A stretch of DNA of 64,000 bases from Candidatus Acidiferrales bacterium (GTDB taxonomy: Bacteria > Bacteroidota > Ignavibacteria > Kryptoniales > JAKASW01): contig DATJAY010000002.1 of the NCBI GenBank assembly GCA_035515795.1, positions 186,001-250,000 of the forward strand, in the 5' to 3' direction. The notes below the pieces were generated by a model. The model was not told where the DNA came from. It saw only the letters and a list, made by a program, of their open reading frames with translations, and made no database searches. Position 1 is the first letter of the stretch; each line of letters opens with the position of its first letter. A program made the translations under genes and the position numbers. Positions 18,039-27,243 of the stretch are shown in pieces.

Positions 18039-20880
18039 TTGTTGATAGGACCTTTCTTAGACTGGAGCTCATTCTCCTCATCCTGGCTTTAAGGCTGTCG
18101 AGAAACTCATTGGGGTTCTTGAAATCGAGATGCAACGCGAGGGACGCAAGCTCGTGTTCTTCGTGCGGGATCTTATGATTCGTTTTGGAGAGCGAAGTAT
18201 AGTTCATGAACTCGATTGTACGGTAGAAATTGTAGGTCTCGGAAATCTCATTCGCCTCTTCTTCGGCCAAGGCGCCGATGCCTTTTAGCTTTTCTATCAG
18301 CTCGAGAATTGGGCAGGGAAGTGTATCCGTCAACAGCTCGAGCCTGCTGAGAGTCAGCGTCTGCACCAGAAACTCTATTGCAACCATGCCGCCGTCGCCC
18401 GATTTTATGTCGACCTCGTCGAAATAATTTTTGCTCTGAATCAGCTTATTATAAATGGAAGCGATCTCTTTTACCAAAGAGGCATTTAACTTAAAACCGC
18501 TCAGGGTCTGGGTCAGCAATTTCTGAATTTTCGGTGATGGGAAGATGACTCTGAACCGAGTCATCGCCATCACTTCCCAGACGGACAATCGTTTCTGAAG
18601 ATAACTTTCGTATTCCGTCTCCGTCATCAGGAGGGGTGCGCTCTTTCCCTCGGGACGCAACTTCGTATCTATCGTTAAGAATTGACTGCCGTTCGAATCG
18701 AGAAGGTTCTTCTGAATCTCAGGGATCTTTTTCTCGATCGCGGGGTGCATAGATTTCAGCTTATCCGGAAGAATGAAGACTACATCAAGATCGGACATGA
18801 AGGACATTTCGCCGGATCCGAATTTTCCGCCGGCGATCACGGCGGGTTCATTCTTTCCGAAAACCTTCTTGAAAGCATCTGAAAAGAATTGTTCTGTTAC
18901 CTTCGTCCACCTTGCCTGCATTTCGGATATTGAAATAGCATCCAAAAGAAAAAGCAAGCCGAGTTTTACCTCGTTGAATTCCTTTTGGATATGAGCGGGG
19001 AGAAAATCCGACGTGTAGACTTCGTCATCAAAAAGTCTGTCCGGTGTTAATGCCATATCGAGAAGCAAAGGCTCCGCGGTCAGGTAATCCACGAACCTGG
19101 TCGATTTACAGCAAAGCGTCAGAATTAATTTTCTGAAACTTTCATCCTGCATCGATCTGTAAAACACTTCGAGACTCTTGATTGCAGGAATAAGGCGTGC
19201 AAGATTTTTCAATGCAAGATCCTGATCCACAGTCTGCTTGATGTCCTCAAAAAGATCGGGTGCAATTTCTCTGAAGGCTCTTGTGATAGTTGCGGGGAAT
19301 TCTATGTCTCCCGCTCGCGCGACGCCGCGGGAAAGCAATCGAGTGTTCCTGTAGGCATCCTCTATTTTCGTCAGGCCGTAGTTCTCAAGGACATGCCGGG
19401 TTCTCTCATCGTTGATCGATCCGTCGAGGAGCTGTTCAGTTTCTGTTCTCTCTATAGGCTGGTCGATGCGGAAGACATTGTCAAACATGCCAGTCACGGC
19501 ATCAAACCGGCTGAACAGTTCATTTCTAAACTTGCGTTCGTTTTTATAGCCGCATCGTTTGGCAAGATTTCGAAACTCCGCGCCGTCGGAAGGGAGAGTG
19601 TGAGTTTGCAGATTATTCAAAAGCTGAAGCCTGTGCTCGACGAGCCGGAAGAACTTATAAGCATCCGACAAGAGTGACGCCTCATGCTTGTCCACGAATT
19701 TACTCTTCTCCAATGCATTGATGGCTTGAAGAGTGTTGCCGGTTTGGATTTCCGGACACGATCCGCCGTTCAAAAGCTGAAGTGCCTGGACGATAAATTC
19801 TATATCTCGTATTCCTCCGCGGCGCAGTTTGACATTAAGCTCGCTGGGGTTGGTAGCTTCGATGCGGATTTTCATCCGCGGAATTTCATCTATAGGATTT
19901 TCAAGCCATGTTCTAGGGTATACAAAGGGACGAACATTACTGATAAATGCTTGGCTCACCGATTCGTCGCCGGCAACATGGCGTGCTTTGATAAGCATTT
20001 GTCTCTCCCATAACTCGCCGCGGGACTCGTAATATGCAAGCGCTCCGCTGAGGCTCTGGGCAGCGGCGCCAGCCGAACCGTCCGGCCGCAGTCGGAGATC
20101 AACTCTGTAGAGGCGGCCTTCTGCCGAGTCCGCAGTCAGCTGTTTCATGACCTGGCTGACAAAATGATTTGCAAGCTCGGCTGCGACTGCGGGATCGTCA
20201 TTTTCCTTCTCTGAAAAGAGGAACAGGAGGTCGATGTCGGAACTGTAATTGAGTTCATTGCCCCCAAATTTCCCGAGTGCGATGCAACTTATCGGCGGGA
20301 TGGATTCCTTCTCTTTGAATCCTTCCGAAATGATTTCAAAAAAAATTTTAAGAATGGCTTCCGCTAACTGGGAAATCTGCAGAGTGGTGTCTTCGATTTT
20401 GTCCCGCCCGCAGATATCGCGTGCGCCGATCCTTAGAATTTCACGTTTGTAAATTCTTCTAACCGAATCGTTTTTCTTCGTCGCATCAGCGTATATCGAA
20501 GCTTGACGCGATAATTCTTGAAGGAGTGTATCGGGGTCGAGAGGCAACTCTATTCCCTGGGGAGAAAAAAGATATCTGAAGTAAGACGGATGCTTGACAA
20601 GGATGTCCGCAAGATACTGGCTTGTCGAAATGATCTTCAGAAAATCGTCTCTCAGCCTTTTATTTTTCGAAAAATCGGTTATGACGGAAGCGGCATTGGG
20701 GGTGACGGCGAGGAACCGCTCGAGGTTATTTATCGCCATGAATTGGTCGGGAAGCTGCGATGTGATTTCTTCGAGCTCTCCGATGAATTCGGCGGAGCTG
20801 ACGGACGAGCCGGATGTAACTGTCAGTTCAAAAATTTTCCGGAGAAGATTTGAGGTATCGTTCTTAATCTTTTCGGTCAC
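18019..20880 (-). CDS. glnE: Bifunctional glutamine-synthetase adenylyltransferase/deadenylase
   Basis: GlnE reversibly adenylylates glutamine synthetase according to nitrogen status, usually with the PII protein. The 953-residue length is typical. Two nucleotidyltransferase-like domains are complete. The N-terminal one has GKFGGNELNYSSDID (203-217) followed by RVDLRLRPDGSAG. The C-terminal one has GGKFGSGEMSFMSDLD (684-699) and DTKLRPEGKSAPLLMT. Both retain the Asp-x-Asp pair, so both activities are predicted to be intact. It starts with GTG and overlaps the M20 gene by 17 bases and the DUF2723 gene by 20 bases. No glnA or glnB lies in the window; the presence of glnE inside an envelope gene run is probably positional rather than functional. 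Confidence 0.95.
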   Translation of the reverse strand: MTEKIKNDTSNLLRKIFELTVTSGSSVSSAEFIGELEEITSQLPDQFMAINNLERFLAVTPNAASVITDFSKNKRLRDDFLKIISTSQYLADILVKHPSYFRYLFSPQGIELPLDPDTLLQELSRQASIYADATKKNDSVRRIYKREILRIGARDICGRDKIEDTTLQISQLAEAILKIFFEIISEGFKEKESIPPISCIALGKFGGNELNYSSDIDLLFLFSEKENDDPAVAAELANHFVSQVMKQLTADSAEGRLYRVDLRLRPDGSAGAAAQSLSGALAYYESRGELWERQMLIKARHVAGDESVSQAFISNVRPFVYPRTWLENPIDEIPRMKIRIEATNPSELNVKLRRGGIRDIEFIVQALQLLNGGSCPEIQTGNTLQAINALEKSKFVDKHEASLLSDAYKFFRLVEHRLQLLNNLQTHTLPSDGAEFRNLAKRCGYKNERKFRNELFSRFDAVTGMFDNVFRIDQPIERTETEQLLDGSINDERTRHVLENYGLTKIEDAYRNTRLLSRGVARAGDIEFPATITRAFREIAPDLFEDIKQTVDQDLALKNLARLIPAIKSLEVFYRSMQDESFRKLILTLCCKSTRFVDYLTAEPLLLDMALTPDRLFDDEVYTSDFLPAHIQKEFNEVKLGLLFLLDAISISEMQARWTKVTEQFFSDAFKKVFGKNEPAVIAGGKFGSGEMSFMSDLDVVFILPDKLKSMHPAIEKKIPEIQKNLLDSNGSQFLTIDTKLRPEGKSAPLLMTETEYESYLQKRLSVWEVMAMTRFRVIFPSPKIQKLLTQTLSGFKLNASLVKEIASIYNKLIQSKNYFDEVDIKSGDGGMVAIEFLVQTLTLSRLELLTDTLPCPILELIEKLKGIGALAEEEANEISETYNFYRTIEFMNYTSLSKTNHKIPHEEHELASLALHLDFKNPNEFLDSLKARMRRMSSSLRKVLSTIERDQD

Positions 20881-22087
20881 GAGAATCCAGGTATTGCATT
20901 GTTAAGAAAGCAAGGAGTGCGGAACCGTGCATCAATGCATTTTCGTCAATTTTGAATTTTGAGCTGTGGATTGACGCGGTTGCCCCTGTCTTTTTGTTGC
21001 CCGCTCCTATCCACCAGAATGTACCCGGCGTCTCTTGCAGAAAGTATGCGAAGTCTTCTGCACTCATCACCGGATTCATTTCCACGGTCGATTTTTCGCC
21101 GAACAATTTCTTTGCAGATTCTCTCGCAAGTGAGGTTTCGTTTTCAGAATTAACGAGGACGGGATATCCGTTGCTAATCTCTACCTTGCATTTTCCGCCG
21201 AAGCCTTTCGCGACTTCCTCCGCAGTTTGTCTTATCAGGCTCAATCCCTTCTTACGCCAGTTCCCATTCATAGCACGAAAAGTTCCGGACAACTTCACCT
21301 CATCCGGGATGACGTTAGTTGCTGAGCCTCCGTGTATCGAGCCGATTGTCAGCACTGACGGCTCGAGAGGATTTCTCATCCTGCTGATTACGTTCTGAAG
21401 GGAGCTTATGACCTGCGCCGCAATTATGACCGGGTCGATTGTCTTGTGGGGCGATGCACCATGGCCTCCTTTCCCGATCACGGTGATGTAGATTTCATCC
21501 GCGGAAGCCATGAGTGGCCCGGCTTTGAATCCGAACTTGCCGACAGTCAGCTCTGTCGTCATGTGCTGTCCGAAAATGACGTCGACATCAGGATTGCTGA
21601 GAGCGCCATCCTTTATCATGGATGGTGCGCCGCCCGGGTTTTTTTCCTCGCTGGGCTGGAATATAAATTTTACCGTTCCGTTCAGTCCGGTCTTAAGCTC
21701 TGAAAGAATCCTGGCCGCGCCGATCAACATCGCCATGTGTGCGTCATGACCGCAAGCGTGCATTTTTCCCGGATTCTTACTTGCGAATGGAACATCGCTT
21801 TCCTCGTTTATCGGGAGCGCGTCCATGTCTGCTCGAAGGGCTACAACTCTGCGGTCGCGAATGCGCATTTTGGAAACCGCCGGAGGATCTCCATCGAGGA
21901 TTCCGACGAGGCCGGTTTTGCCAACGCCATTTTTCACACGAATGCCCAACTTTTCAAGCTCGTTTGCGACTATTTTCCCTGTGTTTAGTTCCTGGAATGC
22001 AAGCTCAGGATATTGATGGAACTCTCTCCTAAGTTTCACAATTTCAGAAAAAGATTTTCTTGAGATGGAAAGGATTTTTTCGATCAT
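20864..22087 (-). CDS. M20-family amidohydrolase (N-acyl amino acid / hippurate hydrolase type)
   Basis: This is a cytoplasmic metal-dependent amidohydrolase of 407 residues. Seen are LRREFHQYPELAFQE near the N-terminus, the metal motif ALRADMDALPI, ACGHDAHMAMLIGAA, QPSEEKNPGGAPSMI with the catalytic Glu, the dimerisation-domain segment IGKGGHGASPHKTIDPV, and the terminal metal-binding GSALLAF region. These place it in the M20D group, which releases amino acids from N-acyl, indole or similar amides. The exact substrate is not deducible. It is the first gene of the minus-strand run and is divergent from pgsA across 108 bases of AT-rich sequence. No Shine-Dalgarno is seen; its upstream region (TATTTTAAATAA) may act as an A/T-rich enhancer of initiation. 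Confidence 0.9.
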   Translation of the reverse strand: MIEKILSISRKSFSEIVKLRREFHQYPELAFQELNTGKIVANELEKLGIRVKNGVGKTGLVGILDGDPPAVSKMRIRDRRVVALRADMDALPINEESDVPFASKNPGKMHACGHDAHMAMLIGAARILSELKTGLNGTVKFIFQPSEEKNPGGAPSMIKDGALSNPDVDVIFGQHMTTELTVGKFGFKAGPLMASADEIYITVIGKGGHGASPHKTIDPVIIAAQVISSLQNVISRMRNPLEPSVLTIGSIHGGSATNVIPDEVKLSGTFRAMNGNWRKKGLSLIRQTAEEVAKGFGGKCKVEISNGYPVLVNSENETSLARESAKKLFGEKSTVEMNPVMSAEDFAYFLQETPGTFWWIGAGNKKTGATASIHSSKFKIDENALMHGSALLAFLTMQYLDSRDRKD

Positions 22088-22195
22088 TTATTTAAAATAT
22101 TTAGTCAGCGGATCAAATTCAATTGAAGTTTAAATTTTTAGCGAGCCGCTTTGATTACTTGACCTCCAGAGACTTCGCACTTAAATTGTGTCAGG

Positions 22196-22795
22196 ATGAC
22201 TCTGCCAAACCAGCTTACAATTCTCAGAATAGCGCTCACGCCGCTGTTTGTTTTGCTCTTCATAAGCGAGAGGATCGTTTTGAAGCAAATGTCGGTGCTC
22301 GTGTTTGTCGTCGCCGCCTTAACGGATTGGTATGACGGGTGGATCGCCAGAAAACTCGGCACGGTTTCACGGTGGGGAATCTTTTTGGATCCGCTTGCGG
22401 ACAAAGTTTTAACCTCGGCAGCGTTTGTAGCTTTCGCGTGGCTCGGTCTCATAGAATGGTGGATGGTGTGGGCTATCGTAGTACGCGATATTTCTATTAC
22501 CCTACTGCGGTCGTTTGCGGAATTTCGCGGGCAGACTTTGCACACGAATTTCTCTGCGAAGGCAAAAACAGTCTTCCAGATGGTTTTCATTTATACGATT
22601 CTCCTTGCGGTCATTTTCAAAACCTCTGTGGGATTATCGCCCGTGGTCAAAGAGGTTCTCAACAAGAATGTTCTCTACTATTCGATGCTGTTTGTGACTG
22701 TTCTGACTCTCGGCACCGGGCTTCAATATGTTATAGAGAATTTTAAGCTGATTCATTCTTCGTTTGCGCCGGAAGCACACAGGGCGGATGGATAA
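22196..22795 (+). CDS. pgsA: CDP-diacylglycerol-glycerol-3-phosphate 3-phosphatidyltransferase
   Basis: PgsA makes phosphatidylglycerol phosphate from CDP-diacylglycerol and glycerol 3-phosphate in the inner membrane. This protein of 199 residues begins MTLPNQLTILRIALTPLF, typical of the family, and carries the CDP-alcohol phosphotransferase motif as DWYDGWIARKLG then SRWGIFLDPLADK. Several membrane helices follow. It overlaps the next gene, pgpA, by 8 bases; PgpA removes the phosphate in the following step, so the pair encodes two successive reactions. The start ATG at 22196 is the only reasonable one, though the Shine-Dalgarno is poor. Confidence 0.95.
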   Translation: MTLPNQLTILRIALTPLFVLLFISERIVLKQMSVLVFVVAALTDWYDGWIARKLGTVSRWGIFLDPLADKVLTSAAFVAFAWLGLIEWWMVWAIVVRDISITLLRSFAEFRGQTLHTNFSAKAKTVFQMVFIYTILLAVIFKTSVGLSPVVKEVLNKNVLYYSMLFVTVLTLGTGLQYVIENFKLIHSSFAPEAHRADG

Positions 22796-23315
22796 CGATA
22801 CGGATCGGACCGCTGCGCGCGGAGATGGACACAATTTGCGCGAAGTTTCTCAAGGTCCGGGTGGAAGGCCGACCCTTCTCGATAAACTCATCACGACCGG
22901 ATTCGGAGCCGGCCTATCGCCATTCGCACCTGGAACGGTTGGCTCATTCGTCGGTCTGCTGGTCTATTTTATTCCGGGATTTGAGAGGGTTTATGTCATT
23001 GTGCCTGCCTTCGTTGTTTTTTTCGTATGGGGAACATTTGCTGCCGGAAGAATGGAGAAAGAATACGGGCATGATCCACCTCGCGTCGTGATTGACGAAA
23101 TTGTGGCATTCTGGGTGGCGATGGCGTTCATCCCAAAGCGCCTTTTCCTAATGGCTGCTGCGTTCTTGATTTTCAGGATGCTGGATATTTTCAAACCATT
23201 TCCGGCAAACTATTTCGACAAGAAGAGCGGCGGCATATGGATCATGCTCGATGATCTTGTGTGCGGAGTTTACACAAACATAATTTTGCAGATTTATCTT
23301 TATTCTCTGAAGTGA
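22788..23315 (+). CDS. pgpA: Phosphatidylglycerophosphatase A
   Basis: PgpA dephosphorylates phosphatidylglycerol phosphate to phosphatidylglycerol at the inner membrane. The domain begins at GFGAGLSPFAPGTVGS, the family's opening motif, then has VVIDEIVAFWVAM with the catalytic Asp-Glu pair, FRMLDIFKPFPANYFDK and IMLDDLVCGVYTN. Helices are predicted between these motifs. An upstream ATG at 22764 is possible, but ATG 22788 lies after AGGGCGG and overlaps pgsA by only 8 bases, so it is preferred (175 residues). A hydrophilic tail of about 30 residues precedes the domain. The stop overlaps the start of cinA in GTGA. Confidence 0.93.
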   Translation: MDNDTDRTAARGDGHNLREVSQGPGGRPTLLDKLITTGFGAGLSPFAPGTVGSFVGLLVYFIPGFERVYVIVPAFVVFFVWGTFAAGRMEKEYGHDPPRVVIDEIVAFWVAMAFIPKRLFLMAAAFLIFRMLDIFKPFPANYFDKKSGGIWIMLDDLVCGVYTNIILQIYLYSLK

Positions 23316-24559
23316 AAACCGCAGCAGTAATCACCATAGGCGACGAGCTTCTCATCGGCCAGGTCACAAATACAAACGCAGCTTTCATTGGACAGAAATT
23401 ATCTGAGGCAGGCGTCGAAGTTACACAAATGGTTGTGGTCGGCGATGACTACGAAGAAATTATGAAGGTGTTCAAGGAACACCATGATGAGGTCGATGTC
23501 GTTCTGGTGACCGGCGGCCTCGGCCCGACACATGACGATATCACAAAGAAAGTAGTTGCAGATTTTTTCAAGAGGAAGCTAATCATGGACAGCAGCGTGC
23601 TGGAAAATGTCCGCGACAGGCTTGCCAAGAGGAACATTCCGCTTCGGAGAGTAAATGAAGAGCAGGCACTGGTTCCTGAAGGATGTGAAGTCTTGATGAA
23701 CCATTGGGGGACTGCCCCGGGAATGCTGTTTGAGAATGGAAATAAATTTTTCGCCGTAATGCCGGGTGTGCCGCACGAGATGCAGAATTTGATGACGGAG
23801 TACATCGTACCGCGGTTGAAATCCAGGGCGATCGGCCAGGTTATCAAACACAAAGTCCTCAAGACGACCGGGATTGCCGAGTCGAGCTTATATGAGCTAA
23901 TCGGGAATGTCGAAGAAATTTTAGGGGGCAGGGCGAAACTTGCTTTTCTTCCGAGCCAGTTTGGAGTCTGCCTGCGCATTACGGTGAAGGCGGCGACAGA
24001 CGGGGAAGCGGATTCGATTATAGCCGATGTCGAAAAGAGAATCAGGACCAAAGCGGAGAAATACATCTATTCTGAAGGAGAAATAGAACTTGAAAAGGTT
24101 GTCGGAGAACTTCTAAGTGGAAGAAAGCTTACGATTTCGGTTGCCGAAAGCTGCACGGGAGGGTATATCTCGCATCGTATCACGAATATTCCGGGAAGTT
24201 CAGCATATTTCGATCGAAGTGTCATCACATATAGCAATGAGGCCAAAGTGGAGTTGCTCCATGTTCCTGTAGAACTTATTGATAAGTTCGGAGCGGTGAG
24301 CGAAGAAGTTGCGCGTGCCATGGCAGAAGGGATCAGGAGCACTTCAAAGACGGACATAGGAATTTCGGTCACGGGAATAGCGGGCCCGACCGGCGGCACC
24401 ACCGGGAAGCCTGTCGGTTTGGTTTATATCGGACTTGCCGATCGTGCTGGTACCGTAGTAAAAAAATATATGCTTGCTGATGAACGTTTGAGATTTAAGG
24501 AACGGACCTCGCAGGCGGCGCTAGAACTTGTTCGAAGGCGAATTCTAGGGCTTGAATAG
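23312..24559 (+). CDS. cinA: CinA-family protein (nicotinamide-nucleotide amidase / competence-damage protein)
   Basis: Full-length CinA of 415 residues has an N-terminal MoaB/MogA-like (COG1058) domain starting KTAAVITIGDELLIGQ and including VTGGLGPTHDD, and a C-terminal CinA amidase domain with VAESCTGGYISHRI and GIAGPTGGT. The C-terminal domain deamidates nicotinamide mononucleotide in pyridine-nucleotide salvage; the N-terminal domain acts as a pyrophosphatase in some members. The open frame extends to 23261, but GTG 23312 makes the usual N-terminus and overlaps the pgpA stop (GTGA). Placement of cinA close upstream of recA parallels the pgsA-cinA-recA order known in Bacillus and relatives. 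Confidence 0.95.
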   Translation: MKTAAVITIGDELLIGQVTNTNAAFIGQKLSEAGVEVTQMVVVGDDYEEIMKVFKEHHDEVDVVLVTGGLGPTHDDITKKVVADFFKRKLIMDSSVLENVRDRLAKRNIPLRRVNEEQALVPEGCEVLMNHWGTAPGMLFENGNKFFAVMPGVPHEMQNLMTEYIVPRLKSRAIGQVIKHKVLKTTGIAESSLYELIGNVEEILGGRAKLAFLPSQFGVCLRITVKAATDGEADSIIADVEKRIRTKAEKYIYSEGEIELEKVVGELLSGRKLTISVAESCTGGYISHRITNIPGSSAYFDRSVITYSNEAKVELLHVPVELIDKFGAVSEEVARAMAEGIRSTSKTDIGISVTGIAGPTGGTTGKPVGLVYIGLADRAGTVVKKYMLADERLRFKERTSQAALELVRRRILGLE

Positions 24560-25200
24560 TGCGAATATTCTTTGGGGCGACGTTGCCCGACAGTGTGAAG
24601 ATGCAGATCATAAGAATTCAAGAAGAGCTTCGTCCGAGCGTCCATGACGCAAAATTCGAAGGTAAGGATAAACTCCACATCACGCTTCAGTTTATAGGCG
24701 ATTTTAAATTTGAAAAATTACCCGAGCTTTTTTCATCTGTCGAGTCTGCACTTAAGGAGTTATCCCCTAAATGGTCGGCAGTCGAGGTAGTCGGAATGAA
24801 TTTTTTCCCGAGCGAGAAAATTAGAAGAGGCATCTGGCTCGATTGTCAGGATGACGGTACATTGAGCAGAGTGTCCGAAACGATAAAATCTGTAACTGCG
24901 AAGTTCGGCATTGTACCGGAAGATCGTCCCTTTAAGCCGCATATCACTATCGCCAGATTGAAAGATCGAAATGTTCGCCTTTCTCGAACACATACGGACG
25001 AACGATCCGTGTCATTCCGTCACTCGGATAATTTCGGACGTGACAGGGTAGAAGACTTGAAGAAATTTGAAAGTGAAGGTAAATTACGCTTCGAGAAATT
25101 TTCCCCGGTGAGTATTGCGTTGTTTGAAAGCAGGCTGAATAGAGACAAGTCCGGTTCAGAGTATAAAATTTTGTCGGAGATTTCGGCGAGTAACGCGTAG
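24559..25200 (+). CDS. thpR: RNA 2',3'-cyclic phosphodiesterase (2'-5' RNA ligase family)
   Basis: ThpR belongs to the two-histidine phosphoesterase superfamily and opens terminal 2',3'-cyclic phosphates of RNA; it was first described as a 2'-5' ligase. Both catalytic HxTx motifs are present, HITLQF near residue 41 and HITIAR near 128, in a 213-residue protein that is longer than usual because of an insertion after the second motif rich in charged residues (RTHTDERSVSFRH). It begins with GTG sharing one base with the cinA stop, so it is co-translated. Its biological role here is unclear; a link to RNA repair or to the neighbouring recA is possible. Confidence 0.9.
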   Translation: MRIFFGATLPDSVKMQIIRIQEELRPSVHDAKFEGKDKLHITLQFIGDFKFEKLPELFSSVESALKELSPKWSAVEVVGMNFFPSEKIRRGIWLDCQDDGTLSRVSETIKSVTAKFGIVPEDRPFKPHITIARLKDRNVRLSRTHTDERSVSFRHSDNFGRDRVEDLKKFESEGKLRFEKFSPVSIALFESRLNRDKSGSEYKILSEISASNA

Positions 25201-25383
25201 CATGAGTAGGTTGAGAGGATACTTTCCGTAAAGTTTCCGGTAGTAGCCGCTTCGGAATGTTAACGTGTGGAGAAACGGCTTGCGGAAATTTGCTTGGTGT
25301 GGGACAACATGCATTGTGCCATGATAAATCGCTCTCAATTCCATCGGATCATGAGTATTTATTAAACAGGAAGGAGTTATAAA

Positions 25384-26496
25384 ATGGCAGAGGAAAAAGA
25401 AGCAAAGCTGAAAGCTCTCGATATTGCATTGAACCAGATCGAGAGGGATTACGGAAAAGGCGCCGTGATGAAAATGGGAGAAGGGCCGATTGCAAGAATC
25501 GATTCGATTTCCACAGGTTCTATTTCCCTGGACTGGGCGTTGGGCATCGGCGGCGTCCCGCGCGGAAGGATTACGGAGATTTTTGGTCCGGAATCCTCGG
25601 GCAAAACCACGTTGTGTCTGGGTGTAATTGCGGAGGCTCAAAGGCAAGGAGGCATAGCCGCTTTTATTGATGCCGAACACGCGCTTGACCTAAATTATGC
25701 GAAGCGAATAGGCGTCGATACTAACAACTTGCTTTTGTCGCAGCCGGAATTTGGCGAGCAGGCACTCGACATCGTTGAGACGCTTGTCCGCAGCGGTGCT
25801 ATCGACGTGGTCGTTATTGATTCGGTGGCTGCGTTGACGCCCCGTGCGGAGATCGAAGGTGAAATGGGAGACGCACAGATGGGTGCGCAAGCCCGTTTAA
25901 TGTCTCAAGCGCTTCGGAAGCTTACTGCGGCAATAAATAAGAGCAACACATGCGTCATCTTCACGAACCAGCTCCGGAGCAAGATCGGGATCGTTTATGG
26001 AAACCCTGAGACGACGACCGGCGGCAACGCTCTGAAGTTTTACGCCGCGCTCCGGCTGGATATCAGGAAGCGTGACCATATCAAGGAAGGTGCAGACATA
26101 GTAGGTAACAGGGTACGAGTGAAAGTTGTGAAGAACAAAGTTGCGCCCCCGTTCAAAGAAGTTGAATTTGACATTCAATATAACGAGGGGATCTCGAGAG
26201 TAGGCGATTTATTGGACGTTGCCGTTGAACACAATATCATCCAGAAAAGCGGTACATGGTTCTCGTACAAAAATGACAGGCTCGGGCAGGGAAGGGACGC
26301 CGCAAAAAAATATTTCCAGGACAATCCCGGGATGTTGAACGAGCTGGAAGCGGAAGTGAGAACAAAGCTTGGTTTGATTTCTAAGAACGGGAACAACGGG
26401 AAGGTATCCGAAAAGCAAGACGAAAAAAAATCCCGCGAAGCGGGATCCCGCCATGCAGATTCTCCGGCGGGACAGGACACAAAGAGCAAGAAGTAA
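25384..26496 (+). CDS. recA: Recombinase A
   Basis: RecA forms filaments on single-stranded DNA, drives homologous strand exchange and triggers SOS-type self-cleavage of repressors. The 370-residue protein has Walker [11 protein letters not shown] (about 68-77), the [20 protein letters not shown] region with Walker B, the loop segment [18 protein letters not shown], and [17 protein letters not shown]. The start is secure, with AGGAAGGAG just upstream. The last 30 or so residues are a hydrophilic, low-complexity tail that differs from the family; its DNA carries two hairpins (26424-26472). 183 bases separate it from thpR, so it probably has its own promoter; no known SOS box was recognised. 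Confidence 0.98.
   Translation: MAEEKEAKLKALDIALNQIERDYGKGAVMKMGEGPIARIDSISTGSISLDWALGIGGVPRGRITEIFGPESSGKTTLCLGVIAEAQRQGGIAAFIDAEHALDLNYAKRIGVDTNNLLLSQPEFGEQALDIVETLVRSGAIDVVVIDSVAALTPRAEIEGEMGDAQMGAQARLMSQALRKLTAAINKSNTCVIFTNQLRSKIGIVYGNPETTTGGNALKFYAALRLDIRKRDHIKEGADIVGNRVRVKVVKNKVAPPFKEVEFDIQYNEGISRVGDLLDVAVEHNIIQKSGTWFSYKNDRLGQGRDAAKKYFQDNPGMLNELEAEVRTKLGLISKNGNNGKVSEKQDEKKSREAGSRHADSPAGQDTKSKK
26424..26472. repeat. Tandem hairpins inside the recA 3' end, one terminator-like on the minus strand
   Basis: TCCCGC (26431-26436) pairs with GCGGGA (26440-26445) over a 3-nt loop, and TCCCGCC (26446-26452) pairs with GGCGGGA (26466-26472). A run of eight A lies directly upstream at 26423-26430, so on the minus strand the first hairpin is followed by U residues like an intrinsic terminator. 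The element lies within the unusual C-terminal tail of RecA and resembles a mobile intergenic palindrome that entered the reading frame. That origin is inference. Confidence 0.7.
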
Positions 26497-26556
26497 GTAG
26501 TTCATGGAGCACCGTTGGCAATTGGCATTAGTCGTGGACTATCAACAATAAGCCAG

Positions 26557-27243
26557 ATGAAAATTGTTTCGATTGAAAAGTCTCCTCGTTCTGGCAAAAT
26601 CAAAGTGTCGTTCGATGAAAGGGAAGTGCTTATTTTAAGCAAAGAAGTCCTTATAGATTACGGTCTTAGAAAGAACGACGATATTTCAGACGGGCTTCTT
26701 CTCAAGATTCGTAAATCGCAGATGTACCATGATACATATCTCGCGGCGATGCGGCTCATCAATTACCGGATGAGAACGAAGTCGGAATTAGTTAAGCGGC
26801 TCAGGGAGAAAAAGTTCCCCATCGAGATGATCGAACTCGTGATAGGAAAGTTAAGAGATGTTGGTTTGATAGACGATGAAAAGTTTGCGGAAATGTTCGT
26901 TGCCGGAAAGGTGACACGAAAGCCAGTCGGCAGGCGGGAGTTGGAGCGCAGGCTGCTCGAAAAGGGAATTACCAAGGAAGCTGCAGCTGCGGCGCTCTCG
27001 ACCGTCGGCGGCGAAGAAATTCAAAACGAGCTTGCTCTTCGGGCCGCACGGACAAAAATCCGCGCACTCAAAAGATTCGATAAGAAAAAGCGACGTGAGA
27101 AACTGATCTCATTCCTTGCAAGGCGAGGGTTCGACTGGAGCATAATCAAAAATGTGGTTCGCGAGACTTTTCCGGAAAGGGTTTCTCGCGTGGGGTCTTT
27201 CGATCATTCTGAGAACGGAGACTTAGGTGCAGACGATATTTAG
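26557..27243 (+). CDS. recX: RecX-family regulatory protein
   Basis: RecX binds RecA filaments and limits their growth. The domain of tandem three-helix repeats is seen in AMRLINYRMRTKSELVKRL, FPIEMIELVIGKLRDVGLID and ARRLL-like segments (RRELERRLLEKGI), with further C-terminal repeats. The start ATG 26557 gives MKIVSIEKSPRSGKIKVSF, the expected N-terminal beta extension. A TTG at 26515 with GGAG 5 nt before it could give 14 more residues. The gene follows recA by 60 bases and overlaps the transporter gene by 17 bases, the usual context. A length of about 228 residues is normal. Confidence 0.9.
   Translation: MKIVSIEKSPRSGKIKVSFDEREVLILSKEVLIDYGLRKNDDISDGLLLKIRKSQMYHDTYLAAMRLINYRMRTKSELVKRLREKKFPIEMIELVIGKLRDVGLIDDEKFAEMFVAGKVTRKPVGRRELERRLLEKGITKEAAAAALSTVGGEEIQNELALRAARTKIRALKRFDKKKRREKLISFLARRGFDWSIIKNVVRETFPERVSRVGSFDHSENGDLGADDI

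Noticed and set aside
22138-22590. 150-codon minus-strand frame under pgsA
   Set aside because: The plus strand carries a clear phosphatidyltransferase with full motifs; the antisense frame is a shadow.
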